Shown: one piece after another, positions 27,279-35,830 of the stretch
Position numbering within the stretch: the first letter of the stretch is position 1
Layout of the letters: the number at the start of each line of letters is the position of its first letter
Assembly: GCF_900157305.1 (NCBI RefSeq)
Contig: NZ_LS974202.1
Coordinates: forward strand, 2,852,001-2,916,000
From: Mesotoga infera
GTDB lineage: Bacteria; Thermotogota; Thermotogae; Petrotogales; Kosmotogaceae
Length of the DNA stretch: 64,000 nt
Direction: 5' to 3'
Notes under the pieces: model-generated
The model's database searches: none
Seen by the model: only the letters and a program-made list of their open reading frames with translations
What the model was told of the DNA's origin: nothing
Made by a program: the position numbers and the translations under genes

Positions 27279-28450
27279 GAAAGCTCACCCGCCAATCCCT
27301 CGAGGAAGATATCCAGAGTCTCTTTGAACTGGTCGTACCGTCCTTCTTGCTGAGATTGCTTCAGAGAATCGATCAGTCTTACAAGCGAGTCGCCCTTCGC
27401 GCCTAGCTCTCTCCATTCTCTGGAGTTCGTCAGCACTTCGCGTTCGATCTCCCTCGCGCCCATCGAGCGAAACCCTTCGAGCGAGACGGGAAGATCCCTT
27501 CTTTTCACGCGAAGGAAGGATTTGAGCGCTCCCTTCTCTTCCAGTCTTCTTTCGATCTTCTCGGTGTACAGTACCGAGTCGCCCGGTACGGTGACCGTGA
27601 GCAGGACGAGCGAACCTGCGTGTATGTCCAGCCCTTCGACGAAACCGTTCAGTCGATCCACGGTCGGCTCTTCGTCAATGTCACAGGCGAACTCCTGTCT
27701 CTCCCTTCGCGAGGAGGCGTGAAACTCCACCTTTCCCTTAAGCGTGTCGAATACGTTGAATCCTTTCTCGCCGCTTTCCCATACATCCCAGTATTCGGGT
27801 GAACCGGGCACGTGAAAGAAGGGTTCTCCCTCAGGGAAACTGGCCCTCGCGTGAAGATGGCCTCCGGCAACATACAGAACCTTTTCCCCGAGCGCCTCGA
27901 TCTTCTCCAGTGTAGCCAGCCCCGGTATGAAGTCGTTCTTTCCCGGCGCCGAATGGACGAGCACTACGTTGTTCCTGCCCTCAAGCCTTTCGGCCAGTTC
28001 CGATAGCAGTTCGTCCACGAGAAAGCCGGGATAACCCAGACCAAAGAAGCTGATACCTCCGGTTTCGAAACATGGAAATGTGTAGCCCCTTCCGTCGTGA
28101 AAGGGCGCGAGAAACTTCAGGTAGCCTGTCTTCTCCAGAAAGAGCAGCCAAGATTCACCGGTGTTGAAACATTTGTCGTGGTTGCCTTCGATCACGATCA
28201 CTTCTATCGAAGCTTCTCTGAGCCTGCCCAGCATCTGCTGGGTTCTGGCCAGTGTATCGGGATTAATATCCTTTCTATCGAAAAGGTCTCCGCTCACCAG
28301 AAAAATATCTATCGCCCCCGACAGAGCGTAATCGACGATGTTTTCGAAGGATTTGAAGTAGTCCTCGTAACGGGCCATCGAGTATGTGCTGCCCGGAGAA
28401 CCTATCGGCCTCCTGCCGAGATGGATATCCGAACAGTGTAGTATTCTCAA
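27275..28450 (-). CDS. sbcD: SbcD/Mre11-type exonuclease subunit
   Basis: Calcineurin-like phosphoesterase that cuts DNA ends together with SbcC. 391 residues with CSDIHLG at 7-13, SGDLFDRKD, GNHDK and HLHARASF metal-binding motifs in the proper order, then a C-terminal capping and SbcC-binding region. It heads the two-gene sbcDC unit. Confidence 0.95.
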   Translation of the reverse strand: MRILHCSDIHLGRRPIGSPGSTYSMARYEDYFKSFENIVDYALSGAIDIFLVSGDLFDRKDINPDTLARTQQMLGRLREASIEVIVIEGNHDKCFNTGESWLLFLEKTGYLKFLAPFHDGRGYTFPCFETGGISFFGLGYPGFLVDELLSELAERLEGRNNVVLVHSAPGKNDFIPGLATLEKIEALGEKVLYVAGGHLHARASFPEGEPFFHVPGSPEYWDVWESGEKGFNVFDTLKGKVEFHASSRRERQEFACDIDEEPTVDRLNGFVEGLDIHAGSLVLLTVTVPGDSVLYTEKIERRLEEKGALKSFLRVKRRDLPVSLEGFRSMGAREIEREVLTNSREWRELGAKGDSLVRLIDSLKQSQQEGRYDQFKETLDIFLEGLAGELS

Positions 28451-28643
28451 TGAATTACCACCTCCAAGACAATATTACTATAACTTCCCGCGCTAATTGA
28501 GAGATATCAAACAATCGACGGTCGATGGAGTCTTTCGTGAGGCTGATGATAGAATCTTCATATGCGATGAATTCCTGCAATTGTGCCCTTCGTGTTCTGA
28601 AGGAAGATTGGGGGGCTAGCGATCCGGAGAGCGCGGATTTTGA

Positions 28644-29075
28644 ATGGAGGTGAGTGCAACGAAGTCATTCAGGAAGGAACTGTATTTCAACACTGAGACC
28701 AGGAGAAAGATCATAAACATCACCCCTCAGGTAGAACTGGCCTTGAAAGAGAGCGGTGTGAAAGAGGGCCTCGTGCTGGTGAACGCCATGCACATAACGG
28801 CAAGCGTCTTCATTAACGATGACGAGCCCGGGCTGCACCAGGATTTCGAGAAATGGCTCGAAGGCCTGGCGCCAGAGAGACCGTATTCACAGTACGCCCA
28901 CAACGGGTTCGAAGACAACGCCGACGCCCACCTGAAAAGAACCATCATGGGCAGAGAGGTGGTGGTAGCCATAACCGGCGGAGAGCTGGATTTCGGCCCC
29001 TGGGAGAGGATATTCTACTACGAGTTTGATGGAAAGAGAAAGAAAAGGGTGCTTATAAAGATAATAGGAGAATGA
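28644..29075 (+). CDS. yjbQ: YjbQ family protein (UPF0047)
   Basis: 143 residues with the conserved [15 protein letters not shown] and the [28 protein letters not shown] segment. The family has weak thiamine-phosphate synthase activity in tests, but its true role is unknown. ATG 28644 is used; a GGAGGTGA directly after it could serve a start at codon 3 less well. The 190 bases upstream contain no clear promoter. Confidence 0.92.
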   Translation: MEVSATKSFRKELYFNTETRRKIINITPQVELALKESGVKEGLVLVNAMHITASVFINDDEPGLHQDFEKWLEGLAPERPYSQYAHNGFEDNADAHLKRTIMGREVVVAITGGELDFGPWERIFYYEFDGKRKKRVLIKIIGE

Positions 29076-29159
29076 CTCACCTGGGGGAGTTTTTCGAAGA
29101 CTACTGCAGATAAAGCCACTTAAACAACCCCAAACATACCTGTGGTTCGTTGTAGGCTT

Positions 29160-29188
29160 TTGACTTGAGATAGTATGAATGTTATGTT
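29160..29188 (+). promoter_or_regulatory. promoter of the DUF6573-like gene
   Basis: TTGACT (29160-29165), a 17-base spacer and TATGTT (29183-29188). The predicted transcript starts about 20 bases before ATG 29217, which supports that start over the upstream ATG at 29175. Confidence 0.5.
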
Positions 29189-29216
29189 TAAAGTGACAAC
29201 TAACTGGAGGTGCTGT

Positions 29217-29594
29217 ATGAGCAGCGGAGAGGTGCCAGATCGCTCTCGGTTTTTCACCCGGCTGGATATGGGTATGGTCGATGCTTCACCTATCGCCAGA
29301 GATAACGGTATAAAACTTCCCGTAATTCTTACCGAAAAACTCTGGAATGAAGTCGTACAGACCGACGAAGATTCGAGGCTATACGGCCAGAAAGAAGAGA
29401 AGAGGCTCGCCAGTCTTTTGAGGACTTTGAAGATGGAGCTTATAAAGTGCAGGGCGAAAGATCTTTCGTTCACGTTCATCGCATGCAAAGGATCCGGCTC
29501 GACCATTTGCAGACTTTTAAAGGCCACCTACAGGGAAGACAAATCCGGAAAACTTTATCTAGTTTTAAGTGTTGAAGGTGAGAAAATAAGCTGA
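29217..29594 (+). CDS. DUF6573-like protein of unknown function
   Basis: The 125 residues match the general pattern of DUF6573 proteins: FTRLDMGMVDASPIARDNG near the start, then IKLPVILTEKLW and a C-terminal beta segment. The family has no known function and is often seen on mobile DNA. TGGAGGTG lies 5 bases before ATG 29217. The gene stands alone between a promoter and a terminator. Confidence 0.65.
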   Translation: MSSGEVPDRSRFFTRLDMGMVDASPIARDNGIKLPVILTEKLWNEVVQTDEDSRLYGQKEEKRLASLLRTLKMELIKCRAKDLSFTFIACKGSGSTICRLLKATYREDKSGKLYLVLSVEGEKIS

Positions 29595-29610
29595 ATCTTA
29601 AGAGTTTCAT

Positions 29611-29646
29611 AAAAAGGGGGCACTTCCGGTAGCTCCCTTTTTTGTT
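29611..29646 (+). terminator. intrinsic terminator after the DUF6573-like gene
   Basis: Stem AAGGGGGC... with ...GCTCCCTT, loop ACTTCCGGTA, followed by a run of T. Confidence 0.75.
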
Positions 29647-29682
29647 AGAATAAAAGAAAGGTTTTTTTCCGGGAGGTTTACA

Positions 29683-31056
29683 ATGGAGTTTTTTGCGAAA
29701 GAAGAGACCGGTAAAGATTTGCTATTGAAGTCACTCGAGAACAAAACCTTACCCCGCGCGCCGTGGGTCCCCTTCGCAGGCGTGCATGCCGGTAAACTCA
29801 AAGGCTATACCGCCAAAGAGGTCCTTAACGACGTCGATAAACTGGTTCAATCTTTACTTGAAGTCAACAGACTCTACAGACCTGACGGCCAGCCGGTGGT
29901 TTTCGATCTCCAGCTGGAAGCGGAAGCGCTGGGTTGCGATCTGGTCTGGAGCGACGTCAATCCTCCTTCGGTCAGCGGCCATCCCTTGAAGAAAAGCCGG
30001 GAAATACCGGGCCTTCTCCCGGACGAAAGTTCGGGGAGGATTCCTCTGGTGCTGGACGCCATGAGAGAGATGAAGAGGGAGGTAGGCCATCACACCGCCC
30101 TGTTCGGGCTTGTTTGTGGTCCTTTGACGCTCGCTTCGCATCTGCGTGGAGCGGATTTCTTCATGGACATCATTGAAGAGCCGCAGTACGCTCAGGACCT
30201 GCTCTCATATACCAGCGAAGTTTGCGAGCGCATGGCCGGGATGTACATCGAGGCCGGAATGGACATCGTCGCCTTCGTCGATCCCATGGTTTCGCAGATC
30301 TCTCCACGTCATTTTAAAAGATACCTGAGCGGCCCCTTTTCTGGGCTTTTCAATTTTGTGAGGCAGAACGGGGCGAAGAGTTCTTTCTTCGTATGCGGAG
30401 ACGCCACGAAGAACATCGAAGTGATGTGCCAGACCAGGCCGGATTCCTTATTCGTAGATGAGAACATCGATCTGGAGAGCGCGAAGAAAATCACCGATAG
30501 TTACGGGGTGGTTATAGGTGGCAACATCCCCCTTACGACCACGATGCTTTACGGAAACCAGAAGGATAACATGAAGTACGTGATAGAGCTTTTGGAGAGA
30601 CTGGGAACCAGGAACTACATAGTGGCTCCGGGATGCGACATGCCATACAATGTGCCTGTCGAAAACGGCATCGCCATACAACAGGCAATAAGGGACGTCG
30701 AAAGGGTGAAAGCGATTCTCAAAGACTACGAAGCTGAGGAGGAGGAAGTAGAGATCGACCTCCCCGATTACGAACATCTCGAAAAGCCGCTTATCGAGGT
30801 CTTCACACTGGATTCGGACACCTGCGCCGCCTGCACTTACATGATGAGCGTAGCGAAGCTCGCGCTCGAAGAGTTCAAAGACAGAGTGGACGTTGTGGAA
30901 TACAAATTCACGGTTCGCGAAAACATTCAGAGAATAAAGAAGATGGGGGTGAAGAACCTCCCTTCCATCTATATCAACGGGCGGTTGAAGTACTCATCTA
31001 TAATTCCTGACAGGAGGGAATTCTTCAGTGAAATTAAAAAAATCCTCAGTTCCTGA
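29683..31056 (+). CDS. uroporphyrinogen decarboxylase-fold methyltransferase fused to a thioredoxin-like domain
   Basis: 457 residues. Residues 1 to about 350 form a URO-D/MtaA-type barrel. FVCGDATKNI and APGCDMPYNVP have the Cys that in MtaA-like enzymes bind zinc for corrinoid or thiol methyl transfer. After an acidic linker (EAEEEEVEID) comes a thioredoxin-like domain of about 85 residues with a TCAAC redox motif and a cis-Pro in NLPSIY. A haem role is unlikely given these Cys. The ribosome site is GGGAGG. The CobW-type gene overlaps by 29 bases. No corrinoid protein gene is nearby, so the methyl donor is unknown. Confidence 0.8.
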   Translation: MEFFAKEETGKDLLLKSLENKTLPRAPWVPFAGVHAGKLKGYTAKEVLNDVDKLVQSLLEVNRLYRPDGQPVVFDLQLEAEALGCDLVWSDVNPPSVSGHPLKKSREIPGLLPDESSGRIPLVLDAMREMKREVGHHTALFGLVCGPLTLASHLRGADFFMDIIEEPQYAQDLLSYTSEVCERMAGMYIEAGMDIVAFVDPMVSQISPRHFKRYLSGPFSGLFNFVRQNGAKSSFFVCGDATKNIEVMCQTRPDSLFVDENIDLESAKKITDSYGVVIGGNIPLTTTMLYGNQKDNMKYVIELLERLGTRNYIVAPGCDMPYNVPVENGIAIQQAIRDVERVKAILKDYEAEEEEVEIDLPDYEHLEKPLIEVFTLDSDTCAACTYMMSVAKLALEEFKDRVDVVEYKFTVRENIQRIKKMGVKNLPSIYINGRLKYSSIIPDRREFFSEIKKILSS

Positions 31057-31939
31057 GCTGGTTCTTGTAACGGGTTTTCTTGGGTCGGGAAAGACTACTT
31101 TTCTTAAAGTCCTGATGTCGCAGTACCACGATGCCCTTAAAGGCGTCATAATAAACGACTTCGGAAAGGTGGCTATCGACGGATCGCTCTTGGATAAAGA
31201 GGGAATCTTCAAAGAAGAAATCTCCGGAGGCTCGATTTTCTGCACCTGCAGGGAGAACGAGTTTGTGGAAGCTCTCAAGTGCATGATCAAAGAGGGGCCG
31301 GATATCATCTTTGTGGAGACTTCTGGCATGTCCGACCCGTCCGGTATCGAAAAGCTCCTTCCGATCGCCGGAAAGGTCGAGTTCGTCTGTGGCTACTGCG
31401 TGGTGGATGCTTCAAGATTCCTGGCCCTCAGCGATATCTTCTCGGTGGTCGAGAAACAGGTCGCCTCGTCCGACGTCGTGATAATCAACAAAGTGGACAG
31501 GGTAAGTGTGGGAGAACTGGAGAGAATAAAACAGGAAATATCCACGATAGGGAATATGCCTCAATACGAGGCCAGGTACGGAGTGACCAGGAAGCCCGTT
31601 CCCTTCTTCAAAAGGAAAAAGGAAGTGGCGGAATCGGAGAACAGCCCCAATAACCGGCCAAAATCCCTCCTTATAGAATGGGAAGGCGAAGTTACCATCG
31701 AGAAGTTGAGGGACTTTGTAGAAGAGATCCTCGGTTCTGCTTTGAGAGTGAAGGGCTTTTGCAGAACCGAATCCGGTCTCGTTCTCGTGAACGGTGTGGG
31801 CTCGTCGGTGGAGATAACACTGGCCGATAACGCAAAGGCAACGGGGCTTTCGATCATATCCGAGCGGAACAAACCGGTTTTGAAGACCATAAAAGACGCC
31901 TGGGAGAGGCTCTTCAACACCGAAATAAAAATCACCTGA
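31028..31939 (+). CDS. CobW/COG0523-family G3E GTPase
   Basis: 303 residues with Walker A GFLGSGKTT at 17-25, the metal-site region GGSIFCTCRENE (CTC in place of the common CxCC), Walker B-like IIFVETSGMSDP and the guanine motif NKVD. Such proteins insert metals (Zn, Co) or cobalamin into partners. GTG 31028 has GGAGGG upstream and lies inside the end of the URO-D fusion gene. Tight coupling suggests it loads the metal or corrinoid of that enzyme, which is inference. Confidence 0.88.
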   Translation: MKLKKSSVPELVLVTGFLGSGKTTFLKVLMSQYHDALKGVIINDFGKVAIDGSLLDKEGIFKEEISGGSIFCTCRENEFVEALKCMIKEGPDIIFVETSGMSDPSGIEKLLPIAGKVEFVCGYCVVDASRFLALSDIFSVVEKQVASSDVVIINKVDRVSVGELERIKQEISTIGNMPQYEARYGVTRKPVPFFKRKKEVAESENSPNNRPKSLLIEWEGEVTIEKLRDFVEEILGSALRVKGFCRTESGLVLVNGVGSSVEITLADNAKATGLSIISERNKPVLKTIKDAWERLFNTEIKIT

Positions 31940-31984
31940 TGCATTGTTTACAGTAAGTTTGCATTGTCGAAAGCAGCCGTGAGT

Positions 31985-31990
31985 TATAAT
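31985..31990 (+). promoter_or_regulatory. -10 box of the metQNI leader
   Basis: TATAAT at 31985-31990. TTGTCG at 31964-31969 is the only nearby -35-like sequence, with a short 15-base spacer. Transcription would begin near 31997, about 22 bases before the leader peptide start. Confidence 0.5.
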
Positions 31991-32018
31991 CTCTCAAACG
32001 AACTGTCGGGGGAAACCT

Positions 32019-32096
32019 ATGGATTTTAAAGCAGTCGGCGGGAAGAAAATATCTATGATGATGTACGGCAACGCCCTTGTTTCTTCGGGTGCTTAG
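32019..32096 (+). CDS. methionine leader peptide (25 aa) of the metQNI attenuator
   Basis: ATG 32019 has GGGGG 6 bases upstream (32008-32012) and opens a 25-codon frame ending in TAG at 32094. Codons 13-15 (32055-32063) are three ATG in a row, in front of an intrinsic terminator and the genes of a methionine-type ABC transporter. A run of codons for the amino acid controlled by the operon is the mark of leader-peptide attenuation, as in trp and his operons. The peptide has no other recognisable feature. Confidence 0.72.
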   Translation: MDFKAVGGKKISMMMYGNALVSSGA

Positions 32097-32148
32097 CTGT
32101 ACCTGGAAAAATAGAAACGGGGCGTCTCAAAAGAGACGCCCTTTTTTT
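32071..32148 (+). promoter_or_regulatory. transcription attenuator: antiterminator and terminator before metQ
   Basis: The terminator is GGGCGTCTC (32120-32128), loop AAAA, GAGACGCCC (32133-32141) and seven T. Its left arm can instead pair with the end of the leader peptide frame: ACGCCC (32071-32076) with GGGCGT (32120-32125), and GTTTC (32079-32083) with GAAAC (32114-32118). That gives an 11-pair antiterminator separated by a small internal loop. A third alternative, GAAGAAA (32042-32048) with TTTCTTC (32080-32086), would block the antiterminator. A ribosome waiting at the Met codons would cover 32042-32048 but leave 32071-32083 free, so low charged Met-tRNA would allow read-through. Confidence 0.72.
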
Positions 32149-32166
32149 ATATCGGGAGGGATTTGT

Positions 32167-32946
32167 ATGAAGAAACTGCTGCTGGTATTGGTTCTACTGG
32201 GTTTAGTTTTGGCCTTCGGGGCGGAAAAGATCAAAGTCGGGGCGACTCCCGTTCCTCACGCAGAGATACTGGAGATAGTGAAAGGGGATCTGGCGGCCCT
32301 CGGGTACGAGCTCGAGATAGTCGTGTTCAACGACTACGTGCTTCCGAACATAGCGCTCTCTACGGGGGAGCTGAGCGCCAATTACTTCCAGCACGTGCCG
32401 TACCTGGTCTCCTTCACTACCCAGAGGGGAATCAAGGGACTGATATCCGTTAAAGCGATTCACGTTGAGCCAATGGGCTTCTTTCTGAAGAAACCTCTGG
32501 AGAGCCTGGAGGCGGGCGACAAGATCGCCATTCCGAATGACCCCACCAACGAGGGGCGCGCGCTGATACTTCTCCACAACAACGGTTTGATTCAACTTAA
32601 AGACCCCACAAAGCTGGAATCTACGGTGCGCGACATCGAGAGCAACCCGAGAAAACTCGATTTTGTCGAAATCGAAGCCGGCTTCATTCCAAGGGTTTAC
32701 ACTGATGACAAAACCGTGGTTGGCGCCGTGATCAACACGAACTACGCCTTGACGATTAACCTCAACGCGACCAAAGACGCCGAATTCATCGAAGGTGCTG
32801 AATCCCCGTACGCAAACATCATAACGATCCGCGAGGCCGATAAAGACAAGGACTGGGTCAAGGCGCTCGTGAGCGTGTTGACCACGGAGAAAGTGAGAAA
32901 CTTCATCAACGAGAAGTACGGCGGAGCGGTAGTGCCGGTATTCTGA
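32167..32946 (+). CDS. metQ: methionine-type ABC transporter substrate-binding protein
   Basis: Captures methionine (or a related compound) outside the membrane for MetN/MetI. 260 residues with signal peptide MKKLLLVLVLLGLVLAFG and the NlpA/MetQ phrases KVGATPVPHAEIL, NYFQHVPYL and AIPNDPTNEGRALILL. It lacks the lipobox Cys of most MetQ proteins, so it should be free or bound through its signal segment. GGGAGGG precedes ATG 32167. It follows the attenuator terminator by about 19 bases and starts the metQNI operon. Confidence 0.93.
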   Translation: MKKLLLVLVLLGLVLAFGAEKIKVGATPVPHAEILEIVKGDLAALGYELEIVVFNDYVLPNIALSTGELSANYFQHVPYLVSFTTQRGIKGLISVKAIHVEPMGFFLKKPLESLEAGDKIAIPNDPTNEGRALILLHNNGLIQLKDPTKLESTVRDIESNPRKLDFVEIEAGFIPRVYTDDKTVVGAVINTNYALTINLNATKDAEFIEGAESPYANIITIREADKDKDWVKALVSVLTTEKVRNFINEKYGGAVVPVF

Positions 32947-32960
32947 GAGGGGAAGTAGCG

Positions 32961-33950
32961 TTGATCCTGGCAGTCAAAAACCTGAACCTTTCTTTCGAAG
33001 ACAGGACCGGGAGAAGAAAGATCCTGGACGATGTGAGCTTTTCGGTGGAAGAAGGCCAGATCGTCGGCATAGTCGGACTTTCCGGGGCGGGGAAAACTTC
33101 TCTGCTCCGGACGCTCAACCTTCTTCAGCCGGTTGACAGCGGCGAGATATTCTTCGATGGAAAGAACATAGTCAATTTGAAAGATGATGAGATAAGAAAG
33201 ATGCGCAAGAAGATCGGCGTCGTTTTCCAGAGCTTCAACCTCTTCAGAAACCGGACGGTATCGCAGAACATAGCCTTCCCCCTGAAAATACAGGGGCTGA
33301 CAGGCAGGGAAGTGAAAGAGAAGGTCGAAAAGATCTCCGGCGAGCTCGGCCTCGATCACAGGATACAGGCCTACCCCTCTCAACTGTCCGGAGGAGAGCA
33401 GCAGAGGGCCGCAATAGCCAGGGCGCTAGTCATGGATCCAAAGATGATACTTCTGGATGAACCGACCTCGGCCCTCGATCCCAAGACAACCGGCAGGTTA
33501 CTGGATCTGGTCGTTGAACTCAACCAAAAGCATAGAATCACCTTTGTCGTAGTTACACACGACATGGATGTGATAAAAAGAACCTGCGATAAAGTCGCCT
33601 ACCTCGAAAACGGCAGATTGAAGTTCTTCGGACCGGCCCACGAATTCTTCGTGAAAGTCGAAAAAAACGAAGTCAGGGATTTTGGAACACCGCTCGAACT
33701 GGATAGAAAAGCGGTAGAACATAAAGGCAAGATAATACGGGTCCTCTTCTGGGGGAAGAAGACGCACGAAGCGGTCATGTGGAAAGTCGCCAGGGAACTT
33801 GATGTCTCGGTCAACATACTGTACGGCAAAATCGAAGAATTGAAGCACGGGCCCTTCGGTGCTATGATAATCGGTATTGAGGGTGAACAGCAGGACCTGT
33901 TCATCCAGCGCCTCAGGGAGTCGGTCTACTCGCTAGAGGAGGTTGAATAA
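32961..33950 (+). CDS. metN: methionine-type ABC transporter ATP-binding protein
   Basis: Energises uptake with MetQ and MetI. 329 residues: Walker A GLSGAGKTS, Q-loop FQSFNLF, signature LSGGEQQR, Walker B MILLDEPTSALD and the His of VVTHDMD. The last 80 residues form the NIL domain (IIRVLFWGKK...) that senses methionine and shuts the transporter off in known MetNI systems. TTG start with GAGAGGGGAAG upstream. Its stop shares one base with the metI start. Confidence 0.95.
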   Translation: MILAVKNLNLSFEDRTGRRKILDDVSFSVEEGQIVGIVGLSGAGKTSLLRTLNLLQPVDSGEIFFDGKNIVNLKDDEIRKMRKKIGVVFQSFNLFRNRTVSQNIAFPLKIQGLTGREVKEKVEKISGELGLDHRIQAYPSQLSGGEQQRAAIARALVMDPKMILLDEPTSALDPKTTGRLLDLVVELNQKHRITFVVVTHDMDVIKRTCDKVAYLENGRLKFFGPAHEFFVKVEKNEVRDFGTPLELDRKAVEHKGKIIRVLFWGKKTHEAVMWKVARELDVSVNILYGKIEELKHGPFGAMIIGIEGEQQDLFIQRLRESVYSLEEVE

Positions 33951-34582
33951 TGGCCGGTGAGATACTGAAAGCCACGCTTGAGACACTCTATATGGTTCTG
34001 GTCTCCGGTTTTCTCGCGACTCTCTTTGGAATACCCCTCGGAGTGGTTCTCTTCCTGCTCTCGAGATCCAAGAAGTGGCGGAGACTCTACATAGTGTTCG
34101 ATCTGTTTGTTAACGTCTTCCGCTCAATTCCCTTCATAATACTGGTTCTGCTTTTGATTCCCGTCACGAAAAACGTCATGGGTACAATCATAGGGCCGAA
34201 CGCCGCGATCTTCAACCTAACGATAGCCGCTATCCCTTTCATGGCAAGGCTTTCAGAGAACTCCTTCAACGGAGTTCCACGCGGGATTATAGATTCTTCC
34301 GATTCCATGGGACTCAACAGATCGCAGTTTATATTCAGAGTTCTGATTCCCGAAACGCTACCAGAGCAAATAGGAAATATCACCGTGCTTCTGATCAACC
34401 TCGTGACCTACACCGCAATAGCGGGAGCCGTCGGAGCTGGCGGTCTTGGACAGCTGGCCATAAACTACGGTTACTACAGGTTCCAGTGGGACGTGGTACT
34501 GTACGCGGTAATAGTACTGGTGAGCATAAGTCAGGTACTGCAATTCACTGGGGGAAGACTCTCCAGACTATTGAGGAGATGA
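33950..34582 (+). CDS. metI: methionine-type ABC transporter permease
   Basis: 210 residues with five hydrophobic segments and the ATPase-contact loop (DSSDSMGLNRSQFIFRVLIPE). GAVGAGGLGQLAINYGYYRF is typical of MetI. It completes metQNI and is followed by a modest terminator. Confidence 0.95.
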   Translation: MAGEILKATLETLYMVLVSGFLATLFGIPLGVVLFLLSRSKKWRRLYIVFDLFVNVFRSIPFIILVLLLIPVTKNVMGTIIGPNAAIFNLTIAAIPFMARLSENSFNGVPRGIIDSSDSMGLNRSQFIFRVLIPETLPEQIGNITVLLINLVTYTAIAGAVGAGGLGQLAINYGYYRFQWDVVLYAVIVLVSISQVLQFTGGRLSRLLRR

Positions 34583-34644
34583 AGGCGCGACACGAAAGAC
34601 AAATATGAACAGCGAGTTCGTCGAACTCAAAGCATAACAAAAGA

Positions 34645-34670
34645 CGCTCTCCCCGGCAAGAGCGCTCTTT
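34645..34670 (+). terminator. probable terminator after metI
   Basis: Stem CGCTCT / AGAGCG with loop CCCCGGCA, followed by CTCTTTTC. The stem is short (6 pairs), so it may be leaky. Confidence 0.5.
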
Positions 34671-34713
34671 TCGTTCTGGAATCCCAGCAAGATGCCGAAG
34701 AGAGGTGATACAA

Positions 34714-35319
34714 ATGCGAAAGGCACTTCTGGTTGTCGATGTTCAAAACGACTTCTACGAGACCGGTTCTCTGCCCGTGAAAGGAGCAAGCCAGATAAAC
34801 AAAGTGATTAACAGAGCCATGAGAGACCCCGTATATACGATACTTGCAGGCCAGGACTGGCACCCCTCAAACCACATGAGTTTCGCGGCGAACCACAGAA
34901 AAGAGCCTTTCACGCCGTTCGACAACAAAAAGGGCATCGGACCCGTTCTCTGGCCTGTCCACTGTATGCAGGGAACGCCCGGAGCCGAATTTCACCCGGA
35001 TATAGAGAGCAACCGGTTTGACTACATAGTGAGAAAGGGGACACATCCGGGAGTAGATAGCTACTCGATCTTCAGAGAAAACGACGGAACGAATCTGGGA
35101 ACGGCCGGGCTGCTAAAGGCTCTAGGCATTGAGGAGATAGACATCTGCGGACTCGCTCTCGACTATTGCCTGAAATACACGGTTCACGATGCGCTTTCCT
35201 CCGGCTTCAAGATAAGGGTAATAATAAACGGGACCAAGGGCGTCGAAGCCAACGAAGGAGATGTTCAGAGAACACTGGACGAATTCGAGAGCGCCGGTGT
35301 CGAACTGATAGAAAAATAG
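34714..35319 (+). CDS. pncA: nicotinamidase / isochorismatase-family hydrolase
   Basis: Hydrolyses nicotinamide to nicotinate in NAD salvage. 201 residues with the catalytic triad: Asp in VVDVQNDF, Lys in VRKGT and Cys in GLALDYCLKYT. The metal-site phrase GQDWHPSNHMSF is also present, which separates true nicotinamidases from other isochorismatase relatives. GAGAGGTGA precedes ATG 34714. Confidence 0.93.
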   Translation: MRKALLVVDVQNDFYETGSLPVKGASQINKVINRAMRDPVYTILAGQDWHPSNHMSFAANHRKEPFTPFDNKKGIGPVLWPVHCMQGTPGAEFHPDIESNRFDYIVRKGTHPGVDSYSIFRENDGTNLGTAGLLKALGIEEIDICGLALDYCLKYTVHDALSSGFKIRVIINGTKGVEANEGDVQRTLDEFESAGVELIEK

Positions 35320-35324
35320 ACCGT

Positions 35325-35815
35325 AAAAGGCCACTGCCGGTGGTGAGTGAGAGCGGAGAAAGAGCATCGAGAGTACGCTTCGCTCACGAGAAGGAACGGA
35401 GATGCCGGATCGGTGTCCGGCATGACGGGAAGGAGCAAAGACCGCGAAAATGGGGACTGACGGGCTCCTGACGTCTGTCCACGTTTTTTCGCGAAGACCG
35501 GGCATGACGTGAGGGAGGAAGAACGTGATTCTGGCTAGGAATATGCCAGAATGACGGGAAGGAAGAAGGACCGTCATCCCGCGTCATCCCGTAATGATCC
35601 TATACGGGACTCCGCTCTTTATATACGGGATCTCGCTCTTGCTCTTTCGAGGGAGCGGAGATGCCGGATCGGGGTCCGGCATGACGGGAAGGGAGGAAAG
35701 GACGGGTTTTCTCTCCTCTCTCTCTTCCTCTCGAGTCTTTTACCAAGAACCTGGACGCGCAGCGTCGGAACGAGGAACTGCTCCAAAGACGTCTTCGTTC
35801 ATGAGCATTACCTTC
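35325..35815. repeat. palindromic repeat mosaic, 0.5 kb
   Basis: No gene is supported. It contains two ATGCCGGA/TCCGGCAT stem-loops (35401-35430 and 35661-35690), the CGCGAAAA/TTTTCGCG long hairpin (35441-35502), an ATTCTGGC/GCCAGAAT stem (35527-35560), CCCGTA/TACGGG hairpins with GTCATCCC (35573-35639), and the ACCAAGAACCTGGACGCGC block (35742-35760). Most modules are followed by GACGGGAAGG. Confidence 0.85.
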
Positions 35816-35830
35816 ATGCCGGTTTTCTTA

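Noticed and set aside
28566-28652. 28-codon frame ending at the start of yjbQ
   Set aside because: No ribosome site and no attenuator-like structure; its stop overlapping yjbQ seems accidental.
29683-30760. Haem-pathway uroporphyrinogen decarboxylase (hemE)
   Set aside because: The Cys pattern and the thioredoxin fusion match MtaA-like methyltransferases, and no haem gene is nearby.
31940-32166. SAM or T-box riboswitch before metQ
   Set aside because: None of the conserved SAM-I core sequences or a T-box (TGG) motif is visible; the leader-peptide model explains the features better.
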